Positions 20,497 through 31,800 of a stretch of DNA of 64,000 nt are shown here, one piece after another. Source of the DNA: Lelliottia jeotgali (lineage in GTDB: Bacteria > Pseudomonadota > Gammaproteobacteria > Enterobacterales > Enterobacteriaceae); the NCBI GenBank assembly GCA_002271215.1, contig CP018628.1, positions 1,302,001-1,366,000 of the forward strand, in the 5' to 3' direction. Both the position numbers and the translations under genes were made by a program. Within the stretch, counting starts at the first letter, position 1. Every line of letters starts with the position of its first letter. Below the pieces are notes generated by a model. It saw only the letters and a program-made list of their open reading frames with translations. It searched no databases and was not told the DNA's origin.

Positions 20497-20501
20497 TCGC
20501 C

Positions 20502-21158
20502 TCATTCATCTGTGCTTTTCTGATACAACCCCTGCTGGCGGATGTAGTTGAGAACGGGCGCGGGCAGAAGGTCGTCGCAGGATAAATCTTGCTGTAGACG
20601 TTCACGAATGAGGGTTGCGGAGATATCAAACCACGGCGTCTCGGCCAGGTAAATTTTACCGGCGGGCAGGGTATGCAGGTCTTCCGCATCGTTTGTAAGA
20701 TGACTATCCAGCCAGACCTGATGCTGCTCTTCTTTCATGGTTAACGGATAACCCGGGCGGCGACAGACGATAAGATGACTGTTCTGCAGAATGGTTTCGT
20801 ATTGATGCCAGCTTGGGAAATTCAGCAGGGAATCCTGGCCGATAATAAATCCCAGCGGTTGTGTTGGGCCACGCTCAGCGCGCCACTCCTGCAATGTTTG
20901 CGAAGTATACGATGGCGTATCGCGGCGCAGTTCGCGCTCGTCCAACTGAAACAGCGGCTTATCCGCAATAGCCAGTTCCAGCATGTGCTTACGTTGTTCA
21001 GAGGTAGCTTCAGGCTGCGGGCGGTGCGGCGGGACGTTATTCGGCATGATAATCACGCGCTGCAGGCCGATCAGGTTCGCCAGTATTTCTACCGGCTTCA
21101 GATGGCCGTAATGGACCGGATCGAATGTACCGCCAAACAGCGCCTGTAAAGAGCTCAT
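20502..21158 (-). CDS. nadD: Nicotinate-mononucleotide adenylyltransferase NadD
   Basis: Makes deamido-NAD from NaMN and ATP, a required step of NAD synthesis. From the ATG at 21156-21158 it has 218 residues; this start follows the holA stop directly (TGATATG). A frame extension of four codons overlaps holA. Nucleotidyltransferase motifs [11 protein letters not shown] near the start and ISATLIRER near residue 185 are intact. Last gene of the leuS-lptE-holA-nadD run; E. coli has cobC next, which is absent here. Confidence 0.95.
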   Translation of the reverse strand: MSSLQALFGGTFDPVHYGHLKPVEILANLIGLQRVIIMPNNVPPHRPQPEATSEQRKHMLELAIADKPLFQLDERELRRDTPSYTSQTLQEWRAERGPTQPLGFIIGQDSLLNFPSWHQYETILQNSHLIVCRRPGYPLTMKEEQHQVWLDSHLTNDAEDLHTLPAGKIYLAETPWFDISATLIRERLQQDLSCDDLLPAPVLNYIRQQGLYQKSTDE

Positions 21159-21159
21159 A

Positions 21160-22191
21160 TCATCCATCAATAAAAACGTCTGCCAGTGCCTTGTGGCACA
21201 ACAGCAGAGAAAGACTTTCCAGTTCGGCCCACACCGACTGACCGTAATCCTGCTTCAGCGTCAGCTCAGCACGCGTCAGCAGGTGTACCGCCTGGCGAAG
21301 TTGTTCAGCGCTAAGACGATTGATCGCTTCAGTGGTCATGGCTCGGCGGTTTTGCCAGACGCGGTGTTTATCGAACAGCGCGCGCAAAGGGGTGTTAGCT
21401 GACTGGCGTTTTAACGTATTGAGCAGCAGCAGTTCGCGCTGCAGTGTACGCAGCAAAATGACCGGCTCGCTGCCTTCGAGCCGCAATTGCTGCAGAATAT
21501 GCAGCGCGCGTTTGCTCTTGGCTGCCAGCAGCGCATCGACCCAGTGGAACGGGGTAAAGTGCGCCGCGTCGTTCACCGCCTGTTCGACACGCGGTAACGT
21601 CAGTTTGCCGTCTGGCCAGAGAAGCGACAGGCGATCCAATGCCTGCGCCAGCGCCAGCAGATTACCTTCGTAGCAATAGCACAGCAGCTGATTGGCCGCG
21701 TCATCCAGCTGCAGATTTTTTTGTTTTGCGCGCACCGCGACCCACTTTGGCAGCTGTGCCTGTTCAGGCGTCTGGCACGTCAACTGTACGGAGTTCGCCG
21801 CGAGCTGGGTAAACCAGGCGGCGTTTTCCTGCGCTTTGGTGAGCTTATTCCCGCGCACAATCAGCAGTAAATCCGGATGCAGAAGACTCACCAGCGTGGC
21901 GAGCTGTTCGTTAATGGCCGCATTGGGACCATTTTCCGGCAGCTGAATCAAGATAGTCTGGCGCGAAGCAAACAGGCTCATCGCCTGGCACAGCGAGAAG
22001 ATCGTCTGCCAGTCGGTGCTGTTGTCTATCTGGAAGGCGTGGTGTTCATCAAAGCCCTGAGTCGCGGCCACCTGGCGCACGGCGTCCTGGCTTTCCTGAA
22101 GCAAAAGCGGATCGTTTCCGAGAAGCAGATACGCCGCTCGCAGCCCTTCATTGAGCTGCGCGCGGAGTTGTTCAGGATACAACCGAACCAT
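21160..22191 (-). CDS. holA: DNA polymerase III delta subunit HolA
   Basis: The clamp-loader subunit that opens the beta sliding clamp, 343 residues as in E. coli. The N-terminal domain opens with [13 protein letters not shown] and the AAA+-like region contains [19 protein letters not shown] (about residues 21-39). The start overlaps the lptE stop by one base (TAATG), which implies translational coupling, and the end is tightly joined to nadD. Confidence 0.96.
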   Translation of the reverse strand: MVRLYPEQLRAQLNEGLRAAYLLLGNDPLLLQESQDAVRQVAATQGFDEHHAFQIDNSTDWQTIFSLCQAMSLFASRQTILIQLPENGPNAAINEQLATLVSLLHPDLLLIVRGNKLTKAQENAAWFTQLAANSVQLTCQTPEQAQLPKWVAVRAKQKNLQLDDAANQLLCYCYEGNLLALAQALDRLSLLWPDGKLTLPRVEQAVNDAAHFTPFHWVDALLAAKSKRALHILQQLRLEGSEPVILLRTLQRELLLLNTLKRQSANTPLRALFDKHRVWQNRRAMTTEAINRLSAEQLRQAVHLLTRAELTLKQDYGQSVWAELESLSLLLCHKALADVFIDG

Positions 22192-22760
22192 TAGTTACCC
22201 AGGGTTCCGGTCACTTGCGGCGTAGTATCCAGCGGAACAGAGTGTTCCGTGCTGGTCTCTTTCGATGCAACCTGAATGCTTGGCAATTTACGGATCAGCT
22301 GTTCTGCAGCCTTGTCGTACATTTCATTGATAATGATCTGCTGCTCGGCATCTTTCGCCAGCGCAGTTTGCGGGTTATCAAAGAATGAACGGTAGACTTT
22401 AGTGCTGATCGGATAAATGTCTTTACCCGGTATCAGGACAGCAGCGCTGACCGACATCACCATCTGGTATTCCGCCGTACGACCATCCTGGAAGATGGAC
22501 GCCGTGTCTTTGCTCAGGGAAGAGGTCAGTACACGGAAGGACGGAACATCCTGACGCAAGGTGCCTTTTTCGATAAGCTCAACGCCATTCAGGCGCAGCT
22601 GGTTACGAATAGCGCGGCTCAATGGGCCGTTCGGATCTCCAGAATCGAAGATCATGGTTTTCATCTGAGCAGGCACTGCTGTTGTATTACGCAGGTGCCA
22701 GCCACAGCCAGCGGTGACAAGCACCGCCAGAGATAAGAGTAATGTTGCCAGAAGTCGCAC
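22191..22760 (-). CDS. lptE: LPS-assembly lipoprotein LptE
   Basis: Outer-membrane lipoprotein that plugs and assembles the LptD translocon for lipopolysaccharide insertion. It has 189 residues with signal peptide and lipobox VTAGC (Cys about 19). Conserved [17 protein letters not shown] follows. It begins 14 bp after leuS and overlaps holA by one base. Confidence 0.96.
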   Translation of the reverse strand: MRLLATLLLSLAVLVTAGCGWHLRNTTAVPAQMKTMIFDSGDPNGPLSRAIRNQLRLNGVELIEKGTLRQDVPSFRVLTSSLSKDTASIFQDGRTAEYQMVMSVSAAVLIPGKDIYPISTKVYRSFFDNPQTALAKDAEQQIIINEMYDKAAEQLIRKLPSIQVASKETSTEHSVPLDTTPQVTGTLGN

Positions 22761-22774
22761 GTTTCCTCCCGCGC

Positions 22775-25357
22775 TTAGCCAACGACCAGATTCAGCAGTT
22801 TACCGGGAACGTAGATCACTTTACGCACGGTAACGCCATCAAGATACTTCGCCACCAGATGTTCCTGGCCAGCGCGCTCACGAACCTGTTCTTCCGTAGC
22901 ATCGACAGCCACGGTAACTTTGCCGCGCACTTTTCCGTTAACCTGCACCACCACCAGCATAGTGTTTTCAACCATCGCGGATTCATCCGCAACCGGCCAC
23001 GGTGCATTATCGATATCGCCTTCGCCTTTCAGCTCCTGCCACAGGGTAAAGCTGGCATGAGGGGTGAACGGGTTCAGCATACGCACGATTGCCAGCAGCG
23101 CTTCACGCATTAAGGCACGATCCTGCTCGCCTTCCTGCGGCGCTCGCGCCAGCTTGTTCATCAGTTCCATAATAGCCGCAATTGCGGTATTGAAGGTCTG
23201 GCGACGACCAATATCATCGGTCACTTTGGCGATAGTTTTGTGAACATCGCGACGCAGTGCCTGCTGATCTTCGCTCAGCGCAGCCACGTTCAGTGCTGGC
23301 GCATCACCCTGAGAGGTATGCTCGTAGACCAGTTTCCAGACGCGTTTCAGGAAGCGGTTTGCGCCTTCTACGCCGGATTCCTGCCATTCCAGAGTCATAT
23401 CCGCCGGAGACGCAAACATCATGAACAGACGCACGGTATCTGCGCCGTAGCGCTCTACCATGACCTGCGGGTCGATGCCGTTGTTTTTGGACTTCGACAT
23501 TTTGCTCATGCCGGTATACACCAGCTCGTGACCTGCCGCGTCTTTGGCTTTCACGATACGGCCTTTCTCGTCGCGTTCAACGATGGCGTCAACCGGAGAC
23601 ACCCAGTTGCGCTCGCCGTTTTCGCCGAGATAGTAGAACGCATCAGCCAGAACCATCCCCTGACACAGCAGCTGTTTGGCTGGCTCATCAGAGTTCACCA
23701 GGCCCGCATCGCGCATCAGTTTGTGGAAGAAGCGGAAGTACAGCAGGTGCATGATCGCGTGTTCGATACCGCCGATATAGATATCCACTGGCAGCCAGTA
23801 GTTAGCGGCTTTGGAATCCAACATGCCTTCCTGATACTGCGGACAAGTGTAGCGCGCGTAATACCAGGACGATTCCATAAAGGTATCGAAGGTGTCGGTT
23901 TCACGCAGGGCAGGCTGGCCGTTAACGGTGGTTTTTGCCCACTCAGGATCGGCTTTGATTGGGCTGCTGATACCGTCCATCACCACGTCTTCAGGCAGGA
24001 TCACCGGAAGCTGATCTTCAGGCGTTGGGATCACGGTGCCGTCTTCCAGGGTCACCATTGGAATTGGCGCGCCCCAGTAACGCTGACGAGAAACACCCCA
24101 GTCGCGCAGACGATAGTTCACTTTACGTACACCGACGCCCAGCGCTGCCAGTTTATCGGCGATGGCGTTGAAGCCTTCTTCGAAGCTCAGGCCGCTAAAC
24201 TCACCGGAGTTGAACAGGGTGCCTTTTTCGGTCAGCGCCTGCTGGGACAAATCGGGTTCAGAACCATCTGCTGCCAGGATAACCGGCTTGATGTTCAGAC
24301 CGTATTTGGTCGCAAATTCGTAATCGCGCTGGTCGTGGCCCGGAACCGCCATCACTGCGCCGGTGCCGTATTCCATCAGAACGAAGTTAGCTGCCCAGAC
24401 AGGGATCGCTTCACCGGTCAGCGGGTGAATGGCATTAAAGCCCGTCGCCACGCCGCGTTTTTCCATGGTCGCCATTTCGGCTTCAGCCATTTTGGTATTG
24501 CGGCATTCATCGATGAAGGCAGCCAGTTCTGGATTCGTTGCCGCAGCCTGTTGTGCCAGCGGATGGCCCGCAGCCACGGCCAGGTAAGTAGAACCCATGA
24601 AGGTGTCTGGACGGGTGGTGTAAACGGTCAGTTTCTGATCGCTGTTCTGCACGTCGAAGGTGATTTCTACGCCTTCAGAACGGCCAATCCAGTTGCGCTG
24701 CATGGTTTTAACGGTATCTGGCCAGTGGTCCAGATTATCCAGGTCGCGCAGCAGTTCGTCAGCGTAAGCGGTGATTTTAATAAACCACTGTGGGATCTCT
24801 TTACGCTCAACTTTGGTATCACAGCGCCAGCAGCAGCCGTCGATAACCTGTTCGTTCGCCAGAACGGTTTGATCGTTAGGGCACCAGTTCACAGAAGACG
24901 TTTTCTTGTACACCAGGCCTTTTTTATACAGCTCGGTGAAGAATTTTTGCTCCCAGCGATAGTATTCCGGGGTGCAGGTCGCCAGCTCGCGGCTCCAGTC
25001 ATAACCGAAGCCCAGCATTTTGAGCTGGTTTTTCATGTAGGCGATGTTGTCGTACGTCCACGGCGCAGGTGCAGTGTTGTTTTTGACGGCCGCGCCTTCG
25101 GCTGGCAGACCAAACGCATCCCAGCCGATAGGCTGCAGAACGTTTTTACCGAGCATACGCTGATAGCGTGCGATCACATCACCGATGGTGTAGTTACGCA
25201 CGTGGCCCATGTGTAGTCGACCAGAAGGATAGGGAAGCATCGACAGGCAGTAATACTTCTCTTTGCTCTCGTCTTCAGTGACTTCGAAGGTACGCTTCTC
25301 GTCCCAGTGTTGCTGGACTTTTGATTCTATCTCTTCCGGGCGGTATTGCTCTTGCAT
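22775..25357 (-). CDS. leuS: Leucyl-tRNA synthetase LeuS
   Basis: Class I aminoacyl-tRNA synthetase of 860 residues, the E. coli length, from the ATG at 25355-25357; the frame extends 25 codons further but without family similarity. The HMGH signature is near residue 50 and [12 protein letters not shown] near 620; the CP1 editing domain with [11 protein letters not shown] (about residue 250) removes mischarged norvaline or isoleucine. First gene of the leuS-lptE-holA-nadD run. Confidence 0.97.
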   Translation of the reverse strand: MQEQYRPEEIESKVQQHWDEKRTFEVTEDESKEKYYCLSMLPYPSGRLHMGHVRNYTIGDVIARYQRMLGKNVLQPIGWDAFGLPAEGAAVKNNTAPAPWTYDNIAYMKNQLKMLGFGYDWSRELATCTPEYYRWEQKFFTELYKKGLVYKKTSSVNWCPNDQTVLANEQVIDGCCWRCDTKVERKEIPQWFIKITAYADELLRDLDNLDHWPDTVKTMQRNWIGRSEGVEITFDVQNSDQKLTVYTTRPDTFMGSTYLAVAAGHPLAQQAAATNPELAAFIDECRNTKMAEAEMATMEKRGVATGFNAIHPLTGEAIPVWAANFVLMEYGTGAVMAVPGHDQRDYEFATKYGLNIKPVILAADGSEPDLSQQALTEKGTLFNSGEFSGLSFEEGFNAIADKLAALGVGVRKVNYRLRDWGVSRQRYWGAPIPMVTLEDGTVIPTPEDQLPVILPEDVVMDGISSPIKADPEWAKTTVNGQPALRETDTFDTFMESSWYYARYTCPQYQEGMLDSKAANYWLPVDIYIGGIEHAIMHLLYFRFFHKLMRDAGLVNSDEPAKQLLCQGMVLADAFYYLGENGERNWVSPVDAIVERDEKGRIVKAKDAAGHELVYTGMSKMSKSKNNGIDPQVMVERYGADTVRLFMMFASPADMTLEWQESGVEGANRFLKRVWKLVYEHTSQGDAPALNVAALSEDQQALRRDVHKTIAKVTDDIGRRQTFNTAIAAIMELMNKLARAPQEGEQDRALMREALLAIVRMLNPFTPHASFTLWQELKGEGDIDNAPWPVADESAMVENTMLVVVQVNGKVRGKVTVAVDATEEQVRERAGQEHLVAKYLDGVTVRKVIYVPGKLLNLVVG

Positions 25358-25423
25358 GGCAGCCAGTGGTCCTGTTCTCAATACAGCTACAAACGTAGCC
25401 AATGGATGTGGTATTTCAGATCC

Positions 25424-25452
25424 GCATAGCATAGCCCAAACGCCCGCGTCAA
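25424..25452 (-). promoter_or_regulatory. Candidate leuS promoter
   Basis: On the minus strand TTGACG (25447-25452) is followed after 17 bp by CTATGC, inside a repeated CTATG context. It lies about 70 bp upstream of the leuS start. The -10 hexamer is only a fair match. Confidence 0.4.
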
Positions 25453-25518
25453 AACAGCCCTTATCTGTCTGCGCAGAAGGAGGCGTGAATTGGCGTTTTT
25501 AGCAGGGGTCACGAATGA

Positions 25519-25794
25519 TCAGGTTTCATATTCCGATAATTGCCTGTGGGTTTCGTCCTCTTTAATGTACTGAAAAGGCAGCAGATGTATTTTTGCCTGG
25601 TGGAAAAACCACTCTGCATTGTTGCGCTCAAGGGTATCGCCCGGTTGAAAGCACACGCCTGACGCCTCGCGCACAATGGCATATTTGCCATTGCTGAAGA
25701 CAACGCTGTGGATGCAGAAAGGGTGACATGTTTCTCCGAGCCGTCGGCTTTCGACGATATGCCCTTCAATAAACACCGCTTTTTTGGTTTTCAT
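25519..25794 (-). CDS. Protein of unknown function, 91 residues
   Basis: I do not recognise this protein. It has a strong AGAGAGGGG ribosome-binding site just before its ATG (25792-25794). The sequence is soluble-looking, with no signal peptide or membrane span; it begins MKTKKAVFIEGHIVESRRLGE and contains two short segments that look like beta strands, an HPFC motif, and CFQPGDTLERNN. Such a pattern (a V-x-F-x2-G start and a PGD turn) could be a small beta-barrel, but this is a guess. It lies 53 bp after the giant glucan-synthase gene on the same strand and may be cotranscribed with it. An overlapping ORF in another frame (25509-25769) is not credible. Confidence 0.65.
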   Translation of the reverse strand: MKTKKAVFIEGHIVESRRLGETCHPFCIHSVVFSNGKYAIVREASGVCFQPGDTLERNNAEWFFHQAKIHLLPFQYIKEDETHRQLSEYET

Positions 25795-25847
25795 AAGCCC
25801 CTCTCTGCATAAAGCAATAATGAATAGACCCTGTTAAGTATAGGCCT

Positions 25848-28800
25848 TTAATGCTGGGTAATTTCCACCTGATGATGATTCCCGTCATCCACGAGTGGAA
25901 TCTGATCATCCGGGAGCTGCACGCCATCCATTGTGACCCGGTACAGCTCGCTGCCCCTTGAAATGGAGATCTGATACTGACTGCCGCCATGCTGATACGT
26001 CATGCTGATAGACGGCCAGTGGGCAGGTAGCTGTGCGTGGACAGTGATGATGTCGCCGAAACGGTTAATCCCCAGTAACTCCTCGGTCAGCAGACGATAC
26101 GCCCAGCCCGCCGAGCCGGTATACCAGCTCCAGCCACCGCGTCCGATATGCGGCGCGACGCTATACACATCGGCGCTCATAACGTACGGCTCGGTTTTAT
26201 AGCGCTCAACGTCATCGGGAGTGAGGGCATGGTTGACGGGGTTGATCATCGACCACAGTTGCCACGCGCGTTCCGAATTGCCCATCCGCGCAAAGGCCAT
26301 GACGGCCCAGATGGCACCGTGCGTGTACTGTCCGCCGTTTTCCCGCACGCCGGGCAGATAGCCCTGAATGTAGCCCGGGTTCGGCCCGTGACCGTCGAAT
26401 GGCGGCGTCAGGAGTTTGATAAGCCCCGCGTCGTCATCTACCAGCAGTTTATCCAGCGACTGCATAGCACGCGCGCTGCGCTCAGGGCTGGCCGCACCAG
26501 AGAGAATCGACCAGCTTTGTGCAATGGCATCAATCCGACAGTCCTGCGAGGCTTTCGATCCCAGCGCTTCGCCGCCGTCAAAATAGCCGCGTCGGTACCA
26601 CTCTCCGTCCCAGGCGGAGGTTTCGAGGTTTTTCTGTAGACGGGAGGCTTCAGTGCGGCACAGTTCCGCAATCGTATCGTCCTGACGCAGTTCGGCGAGA
26701 TCCGCAAAACGCTGCAAAATGTCGTACAGGAAAAAGCCCAGCCAGACGCTTTCACCTTTTCCGTCGATGCCGACCCGGTTCATTCCGTCATTCCAGTCGC
26801 CCGCGCCCATCAGCGGCAACCCGTGCGAGCCGAACTGCAAACCATGCCGGATGGCTTTCACGCAGTGCTGCCACAGGGTTTCTTCGACGGCGCTGATGAC
26901 CGGTATATCGTAGACCGACTCTTCGCCAGGCTGGAGCAGGCGACCATCCAGATACGAAACACGCTGCTCAAGTACGCCGGTGTCGCCGGTGGTTTGCACG
27001 TAGTGACAGGTCGCCAGCGGCAGCCAGAGATAATCATCCGAGCAGCGGGTGCGCACGCCATTACCGTGAGGCGGGTGCCACCAGTGCTGCACATTGCCTT
27101 CGATAAACTGCCGTGAGGCGCAGAGCAGAATTTGCTCGCGCAGGCGTTCCGGCGCAGGGTGGCTCAGCGCCAGTGTGTCCTGCAGCTGATCGCGAAAACC
27201 AAACGCGCCGCCGGACTGATAGTAGCCGCTGCGAGCCATCAAACGACAGGCCACCGTCTGATACAGCAGCCAGCCGTTGGTGAGTAAATTGATGGAGGTA
27301 TCAGGCGTGTGGACAACGATTTTATCGAGTACGTTGTGCCAGTAACGGTGTACGCGACTGAGCTCCTCGCGGGCGGCATCTTCATTCAAGTATCGCGCGA
27401 GAAGCGTCTGTGCTTCGACCGCGTCTTCGCCGACGCCCAGCACAAAGATAAAGGTCTTCTGATCGCCATCGATCAGTGTGACGGCAGATTGCACCGCACC
27501 ACAGGGGTCAAGCCCTGCACCTGTTTTGTCCGACAACCAGCGCAGATGCATAGCCGCCGGGTTTTGCAGGGAACCGTTGCGACCGAGAAACTCGCGGCGG
27601 TCGCCCGTCAGGGAGCAGTGCGCACCCGTCACGGCGAAAAAGGCGGTGCGCCCGGCACCGTTGCTGCCGTAAAAGTTATTCGCCATCACGCCGCAGCCGT
27701 CCGCAACGCTGGCCGCATGGGTCACGATGTGCAGCGCCGATGAGGTGCGAGACTCGCCGAGCGTCCACTCCACATAGCCTGTCGCGGAGAGTTTTCGCGT
27801 CCTCCCGGAGTTATTGCTGATCGTCAGGATCGCCAGTTTGACCGGCGCCTCTTCGGCGACCAGCACCGTCAGTTCGCTGTCGATGCCGCTCTCTCGATGG
27901 GCAAACACGCTGTAGCCGAAGCCGTGGCGAGACAGATAATCCCCCTGACCGCGCACCGGTAAGGTGGTCGGTGACCAGCACGCGCCGCTCTCTTCGTCAC
28001 GCAGATAAAACACTTCACCACCGCGATCGCTGACGGGGTCGTTTTCCCACGGCGTTAAGCGATATTCGTGGGCGTTTTCATACCAGCTGTAGGCTTGCCC
28101 GGCCTCGGACAACACGCTGCCGAAGCGGGCGTTAGCCAGCACGTTTGACCACGGAGCGGGTGTCGGTTCATTTTCCCGCAACACAATCTGGTACTCGCGA
28201 CCGTCCTGCGAAAATCCGCCGTGACCGTTGAAATGCAGGAGTTGATCGGTATTCGGCGTCCAGGGAATGTGCAGATTGATGCCCGGAACGCTGTGAGCAA
28301 CGAAGGGTCTCGGAACCGTTTTTAACGCGTGCAGGCGCTGATCGAGCTGTTCGTTCAGCCCGCCCGCGCGGTCATCCAGACACAGATGCGCCACACTTTG
28401 CAGCAGCAGTTTGTCCTCGGCGGAGAGATGTTCGCCGTTACGGACAAAAATCCCACCCGATTTATCCAACAGGCTGGCCTCAGACCCGGCATAAATCAGA
28501 TCCATGATGTGATTTTGCAATGCTTGCTGATAGCCGCCGGGGCTGTCGTTGAGGATCACTAAATCCGCCCCCAGCCCTTTGAGGCGCCAGTAGCGGTGCG
28601 CCTGAATCAAAGTGGTAATGGACAGAATACTCTCTTCGCTGCTGATGATGAGCAGCACGATCGGCAAGTCACCGGAAATCGCCCAGCCCCACAGGCCGGA
28701 CTGACCGCGCCGGTTGCGGCTGATGGCCTGTCCGTCGGCCCGCAACTCCTGGCACGGATAAAGAATGGCCCCGGCGAGACGGTTAAACAGCGCGGCGTCA

Positions 28801-31800
28801 TCTTCGTTGGCGTTAATCTGGCGCAACACCACCAGGCTGTGCGACCAGGCAAGTTCAAAGACGCGGTCGGCGATAGGGTGATCGCGATATTTTTCCAGCA
28901 GCGCCAGGCTGAGCTGGCGGTTTTCGCTCACGCCATACAGGATATCGACGGTGACCGGGAGGCCGGGTTGCAGGGTGATGGTCTGGCGGATCGCCAGCAT
29001 CGGGTCCAGCACGGAGCCGGAGCTGTTACTGAGCGGCCCGCTTTGCCCGGCGGCCTGTGCATCCGCTGGCGTCCTGCCACGTCCAAGGAACTTCGCCCGG
29101 TCAGTTTCAAACGAGACGCCGCTTTGACTACTGCCATGCACCACCATCATGTGGAATAACCAGGGGCTCTTTTCGTCTGGCGCGCGCGGGCGGCGGTGGC
29201 ACAAAATGGCGTTCTGCGCGGGGACTAGCTCCGTCTGGATAAACAGATTACTGAACGTCGGGTGCGCCAGATCGCTGGTGGCTGGGGCCAGCACGACCTC
29301 GGCGTAGGTGGTCAATTCAATGGTGCGCGGCTGACGCCCGCGATGCAGAAGGGTGACGCGCCGCAGTTCGATATCGTCTTCCGGCGACACCACCACCTGC
29401 GTTTTGACGTTCAGGGAGCCGAACGTGCGTTTAAATTCTGCGCCCGCATCGGTAAAGATCACTTCGTCGTTGCTGTCTGTTTCGCCGGCAGGTTGCCAGG
29501 TATTGCTCCAGATGTCGCCCGATTGCAGATCGCGGATGTAGCAGAAAGCGCCCCAGTTATCGCGGGTGGTATCGCTGCGCCAGCGGGTGAGGGCCAGGTC
29601 GTTCCAGCGGCTGTAACTCCCGCCGGTGTGGGTCATCATCAGATGGTAATGGCTGTTGGAAAGCAGCTGTACCTCTGGGATCAGGCTGTCGGCGGCGGTG
29701 AAAATACGCGGTTCGTAGCGGACAGGTTTAACGCGCCCTTCGTGAGACTCAAAGTGACGGCGCGGGCTGTAGAGATCGACCGCATCCGGCACGCGTTCCT
29801 GTAACAGCAGGCTTGCTGACTGGAAGGCGGTGCTGGCCATAAACCGGTCGGCCATTGGCGCATCAAGCAGGACGTGCGCCAGCGCCTGGAATGCCATCCC
29901 CTGATGGTGCGCCATCCACGACTGCACCACGGCGTAAAGCTGCCCGGTGGCGAGGCGTGACGGCGTATAGTCGAGCGCTTCATAGAAACCAAACTCGCCG
30001 CGCGCGCCGTTTTTCTCCAGACGGGCCAGATTGTCACAGGCTTTTTGTGGGGCAATCATCAGCGCCAGCAGCGTAGCGTAAGGAGCGACAACCATATCGT
30101 CCGCCAGGCCGCGACGCAGGCCAAGGCCCGGAACACCAAAGGCCTGATACTGATAATTCTGCTGAACATCAAACGCATGGTAGCCAGATTCCGACACGCC
30201 CCACGGCACGCCGCGCTCTTTGCCCCAGTGTATCTGGCGCGTTACGGCTGACTGGCTCATTTCATCGAGCAGGCTGCCGGGCCAGGTGGGCATCACCAGA
30301 TTCGGCATCAGGTATTCAAACATCGAACCGCTCCAGGACATCAGGGCGGTGTCGCGATCGATGGTGGTAAACAGCCTTCCCAGCGCGTACCAGCTTTTCA
30401 GTGGCAGCTGGTTGGTGGCGATGGCGATAAAACTGGTCAGGCGAATTTCAGAGGGCAGCAGGTCGTAATGGCTTTTATCCAGCATATTGCTGTCACAGTT
30501 GTAGCCGATGCTGAGCAGGCTGGTCACTTCACTGTACAGGAAGGTAAAATCCATCCGTGCGTGCTCATTCAGCCGCTGTTCCAGTTCGGTAATGATATCC
30601 AGGCGCATACGCGCCAGGGCAATCGCCGAGGCGGACGGCGTGCCTTCTCCGCTGTGTTTCGCAGTAGCCAGCCAGCTCAGGGACGGCAGCGTCTGCGAGT
30701 CCCAGGTGGGCGTGATCCAGCCAAGGAGATGCGACCACTCGTGGCACATCATCACCAGTTGGCGCTGTAAATGCTCGATCCAGCGCAGGGTGAGTGTGTC
30801 GTCCTGATGGCAGAGCGTGGTCAGGTGATTGCTTTGGGTACGCATCTGTTTCAATTCGATAAACAGCTGCGCGGGCGACAACGAAACGGCGCTAAGACAG
30901 TGTTTACGCAACAGCCGCAAACCCGTGGGGGCGTTCTGCCCCCAGTGTTTCTCCAGAATCCCCAGCGTGTCGTTCAGCCCGGCCAGCACCTGGACGCTGT
31001 TTAATACCGGCTGATTGCGCATCGCCGACAGCCCTTCGCGCAGGGTCAGCAGATGGCCCGCCATATTGCCGCTGTCGACGCTGGATACATAGCGCGGGCT
31101 AAGCGGGGCGAGGGTCTGCGTGTCGTACCAGTTATACAAATGCCCGCGGAAATGCTCCATTTTATCGAGCGTATCCAGGGTCAGCGTCACGCGCTGTAAC
31201 ACTTCGCCAGACGGAAGATAGCCAAAGTCCCAGGCGGTCAGATTCGCCATCAGCGACAGGCCAATGTTCGTAGGCGACGTTCGATGGGCAATCACCGGTT
31301 GCGGGATCTCCTGATAGTTATCCGGCGGCAGCCAGTTCTCTTTCGCGATGACAAAGGTTTCGAAAAAGGCCCAGATTTCACGGCTCGTCTGGCGCAGTAA
31401 CTGCTTCTGCTCTTTGTTCGGTGAAAACACGCTGCGGGCGGGCGAGCGACTCATCCAGCTCAGCAGCAGCGGCGTCAGGCACCATAGCAAACTGACCGGC
31501 AGCGCGATGAACGAAAACAGCGGTGCGATATGCGCGGTCAGAACGGTGAGCGCCACGCCGGTGGCGACATTCATCCACATCGCCCGGTAAAAGCGGATGG
31601 GGGAGGTTTTTTCCCGATCGTTGTCGGGGCTGTAGCTGGCCCACTGGCTCAGGTTGCGTTGGCTGAATCCCAGACGCCAGAGTGTCACGGCAATCGCATA
31701 CAGAGAATATCCTGCCTCATGAGGCAGGATGGCGAAATCCATCCCGACGCGGGAAAGGCGTTTCAGCGCCCCGGTGGCGACCAGCAGCAGATGCTGCACA

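Noticed and set aside
23240..25216. 658-codon open frame on the plus strand opposite leuS
   Set aside because: It is a mirror frame of a highly biased conserved gene, has no ribosome-binding site and no recognisable protein family.
25509..25769. 86-codon frame overlapping the 91-residue unknown gene
   Set aside because: It lacks a ribosome-binding site and overlaps almost completely with the better-supported frame.
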